Shown here: piece by piece, positions 6,441 to 8,051 of the stretch | How positions within the stretch are numbered: the first letter of the stretch is position 1 | Layout: every line of letters begins with the position of its first letter | From: Desulfomonile tiedjei | Lineage (GTDB): Bacteria > Desulfobacterota > Desulfomonilia > Desulfomonilales > Desulfomonilaceae | Direction: 5' to 3' | DNA length: 8,051 bases | NCBI GenBank assembly: GCA_020718965.1 | Contig: DYRE01000092.1 | Location: 1-8,051 of the forward strand | The notes under the pieces: model-generated | Told to the model about the DNA's origin: nothing | The model's input: the letters and a program-made list of their open reading frames with translations, nothing else | The model's database searches: none | Position numbers and translations under genes: made by a program

Positions 6441-7948
6441 TCAAGCCCTTTTTCAGGCCTCATATGAGGGAATAAGATGACCTCTCGGATCGACTGGGCA
6501 TTCGTCAGCAGCATGACCAAACGATCAATGCCGAGGCCTTCCCCTGCCGCTGGAGGCATCCCGTATTCTAGCGCTCGAAGAAAATCCTCGTCCAGAAAAT
6601 GGGCTTCTTCGTCACCCGCCTGTCGCGCCCGGACCTGTTCCTCGAACCTGTTTCGCTGGTCAACCGGATCCGTGAGTTCTGTAAATGCGTTCGCCATTTC
6701 TCGACCACAAACATATAGCTCAAATCTGTCAGTCACAGCAGGGTCATCATCATTGCGTCTGGCAAGAGGCGAAACCTCCACGGGATAATGATGAACAAAA
6801 ACCGGGCCCCAAAGGTTCCCTTCAACGACTTCATCGAAGATTGCCATGAGGAGTTTGCCCAATGAATCATCTTTGTCAACGGGAACTCCGAGTTCCAATG
6901 CCTTGATAAAAACAGCATTTCTGTCTTCCACTTCATTCGAATTCAGCACACCATGATTCAGAAGTGATTCCTTAACTGTGATTCTCGGCCATGGAGGCGT
7001 TAAATCAACATCTCTGTCGCCATACTTAAAACTCTGAGACCCGACTATTTTGATCGCCAGACTGGACAGCATTTCTTCAGTGAGGCTCATCATGTCATCA
7101 TACGTACTGTACGCCTGATAAAACTCCAGCATGGTAAATTCTGGATTATGCTGGGTCGAAATCCCCTCGTTACGAAAGTTCCTGTTAATTTCGAAAACCC
7201 TGTCGAAACCTCCTACGAGAAGCCTTTTAAGATATAATTCCGGGGCTACTCTGAGATATAGTTGACGGTTCAAGGCATTGTGAAACGTCTCAAATGGCCT
7301 CGCCGTAGCGCCCCCTGGAATTGTTTGCATCATAGGTGTTTCAACTTCCAGGAATCCTCTGTCTGTGAGAAAATTTCTCAGGTAGGATATGATTTGGGTT
7401 CTCGCAACAACGACTTCACGAGACGACCTGTTGACCATCAGGTCAAGATATCTCTGCCTGTATCGAATTTCCACATCAGAAAGTCCGTGCCACTTCTCGG
7501 GAAGAGGCCTAAGTGATTTTGTCAATAACACGAAACTTTGAACCGCCAGACTGAGTTCGCCGGTTCTGGTTTTGAACGGCGAACCGCTCATGCCGACTAT
7601 GTCTCCAATGTCGAGTTTCTTTGCCTGGTTATAGGTCTCTACTCCCAAAATATCTCTGGCCAGGTATATCTGGATGTCACCAGCTACGTCCTGAATTCGC
7701 ATGAACGAAGCCTTCCCAAGTACACGAACCGCCATGATTCGTCCAGCAATTCTGACTATGTCACTAACGTTGTCTTCTTCTGATATCCCGCCATATTTAG
7801 ATTTCAATTCCGAAGACCTCAAGTCAGGCCGGAATCCTGTAGTATATGGTTGAATCCCGGATTCAACAAGTTCTTCAAGTTTTTTTAGGCGAACATCTTT
7901 TAAAGATGATGGGGAACGCTTCACTGAATTCGACGAGGGGTCCGACAC
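6437..7948 (-). CDS. lysS: Lysyl-tRNA synthetase, class II
   Basis: LysS charges tRNA-Lys with lysine in the cytoplasm, using ATP. The 503 residues are close to the E. coli enzyme (505). A short, poorly conserved N-terminal tail is followed by LKKLEELVESGIQPY, the OB-fold anticodon-binding domain at about 64-145 (IAGRIMAVRVLGKASF), and the class II catalytic core. Motif 1 is around FLTDRGFLEVETPMM at 193-207, with PGGATARPF at 211-219. Motif 2 contains FRNEGISTQHNPEF at 258-271. Motif 3 is GEGLGIDRLVML at 469-480. The start is GTG, with AGGAG 10 bases upstream and no in-frame ATG, GTG or TTG before it. It is the first complete gene of the operon, followed directly by the Lol permease. The linkage of lysS to lol genes is familiar in several proteobacterial groups. 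Confidence 0.97.
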   Translation of the reverse strand: MSDPSSNSVKRSPSSLKDVRLKKLEELVESGIQPYTTGFRPDLRSSELKSKYGGISEEDNVSDIVRIAGRIMAVRVLGKASFMRIQDVAGDIQIYLARDILGVETYNQAKKLDIGDIVGMSGSPFKTRTGELSLAVQSFVLLTKSLRPLPEKWHGLSDVEIRYRQRYLDLMVNRSSREVVVARTQIISYLRNFLTDRGFLEVETPMMQTIPGGATARPFETFHNALNRQLYLRVAPELYLKRLLVGGFDRVFEINRNFRNEGISTQHNPEFTMLEFYQAYSTYDDMMSLTEEMLSSLAIKIVGSQSFKYGDRDVDLTPPWPRITVKESLLNHGVLNSNEVEDRNAVFIKALELGVPVDKDDSLGKLLMAIFDEVVEGNLWGPVFVHHYPVEVSPLARRNDDDPAVTDRFELYVCGREMANAFTELTDPVDQRNRFEEQVRARQAGDEEAHFLDEDFLRALEYGMPPAAGEGLGIDRLVMLLTNAQSIREVILFPHMRPEKGLE

Positions 7949-7990
7949 CTGTGGTGATCTCCTGATAGTTATCCTTGTAATTGAATCGGC

Positions 7991-8019
7991 TTTGTATACT
8001 TTTGGTGAAAAAATGTCAA
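7991..8019 (-). promoter_or_regulatory. Likely sigma-70 promoter of the lysS-lol-bam-lpx operon
   Basis: On the minus strand a perfect TTGACA (8019-8014) is followed by a 17-base spacer and TACAAA (7996-7991, four of six matches). An overlapping TATACA (7998-7993) would give a 15-base spacer. The T-run just after the -35 box and the distance of about 40 bases from the -10 to the lysS GTG fit a short leader. I see no T-box, riboswitch or attenuator in that leader; it is too short for one. Confidence 0.5.
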
Positions 8020-8021
8020 GT

Positions 8022-8051
8022 TTATGCGTCGTTAGCTCTAAAAGATCTCAA
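8022..8051 (-). other. Possible last codons of an upstream gene
   Basis: One minus-strand frame is open from the window edge for nine codons and ends in TAA at 8024-8022, just before the predicted lysS -35 box. This could be the tail of the preceding gene, but nine codons occur easily by chance and no family can be recognised. If there is no gene here, this is simply upstream intergenic DNA. Confidence 0.15.

Noticed and set aside
6477..6788. Plus-strand open frame of 103 codons inside lysS
   Set aside because: It is antisense to the conserved motif 3 end of lysS, its product is Ser/Arg-rich low complexity, and no family is recognisable. The other plus-strand frames (for example 3282-3563 and 1237-1533) fail for the same reasons.

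Overview
The window is an envelope-biogenesis operon lying entirely on the minus strand and read from right to left: lysS, a LolC/LolE-type permease gene, lolD, bamA, ompH (skp), lpxD, and the first 32 codons of lpxA, which runs off the left edge. The first four genes are joined by 4- or 8-base stop/start overlaps, and lpxD and lpxA share one base. The only real gap is 93 bases between bamA and ompH. There are no RNA genes, mobile elements, CRISPR arrays or long repeats. Every strand + open frame is a shadow of a minus-strand gene.

Lipid A synthesis genes, BamA and Lol genes mean a diderm (LPS-type outer membrane) bacterium. The gene order lysS-lolC/E-lolD-bamA-ompH-lpxD-lpxA, a single Lol permease gene next to lolD, moderate GC (by eye) and an enlarged BamA suggest a Desulfobacterota (former Deltaproteobacteria) relative. 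This is inference from synteny and protein style, not from a database match.

Region by region: 7949-8051 holds a plausible sigma-70 promoter and perhaps the last codons of an upstream gene. 6437-7948 is lysyl-tRNA synthetase. 4526-6440 encodes the inner-membrane machine that releases lipoproteins for transport to the outer membrane. 1860-4529 encodes BamA, the outer-membrane protein insertase. 1161-1766 encodes the periplasmic chaperone Skp/OmpH. 97-1146 (LpxD) and 1-97 (LpxA) are acyltransferases of lipid A synthesis. One transcript could therefore co-produce the sorting, chaperone, insertion and lipid steps that build the outer membrane.

The two points most worth a second look are an extra TolB-like domain of about 130 residues between the BamA signal peptide and its first POTRA domain, and the lack of fabZ between lpxD and lpxA, where many Proteobacteria have it. 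Otherwise the window is well-conserved core genome, and I see no clearly new system in it.
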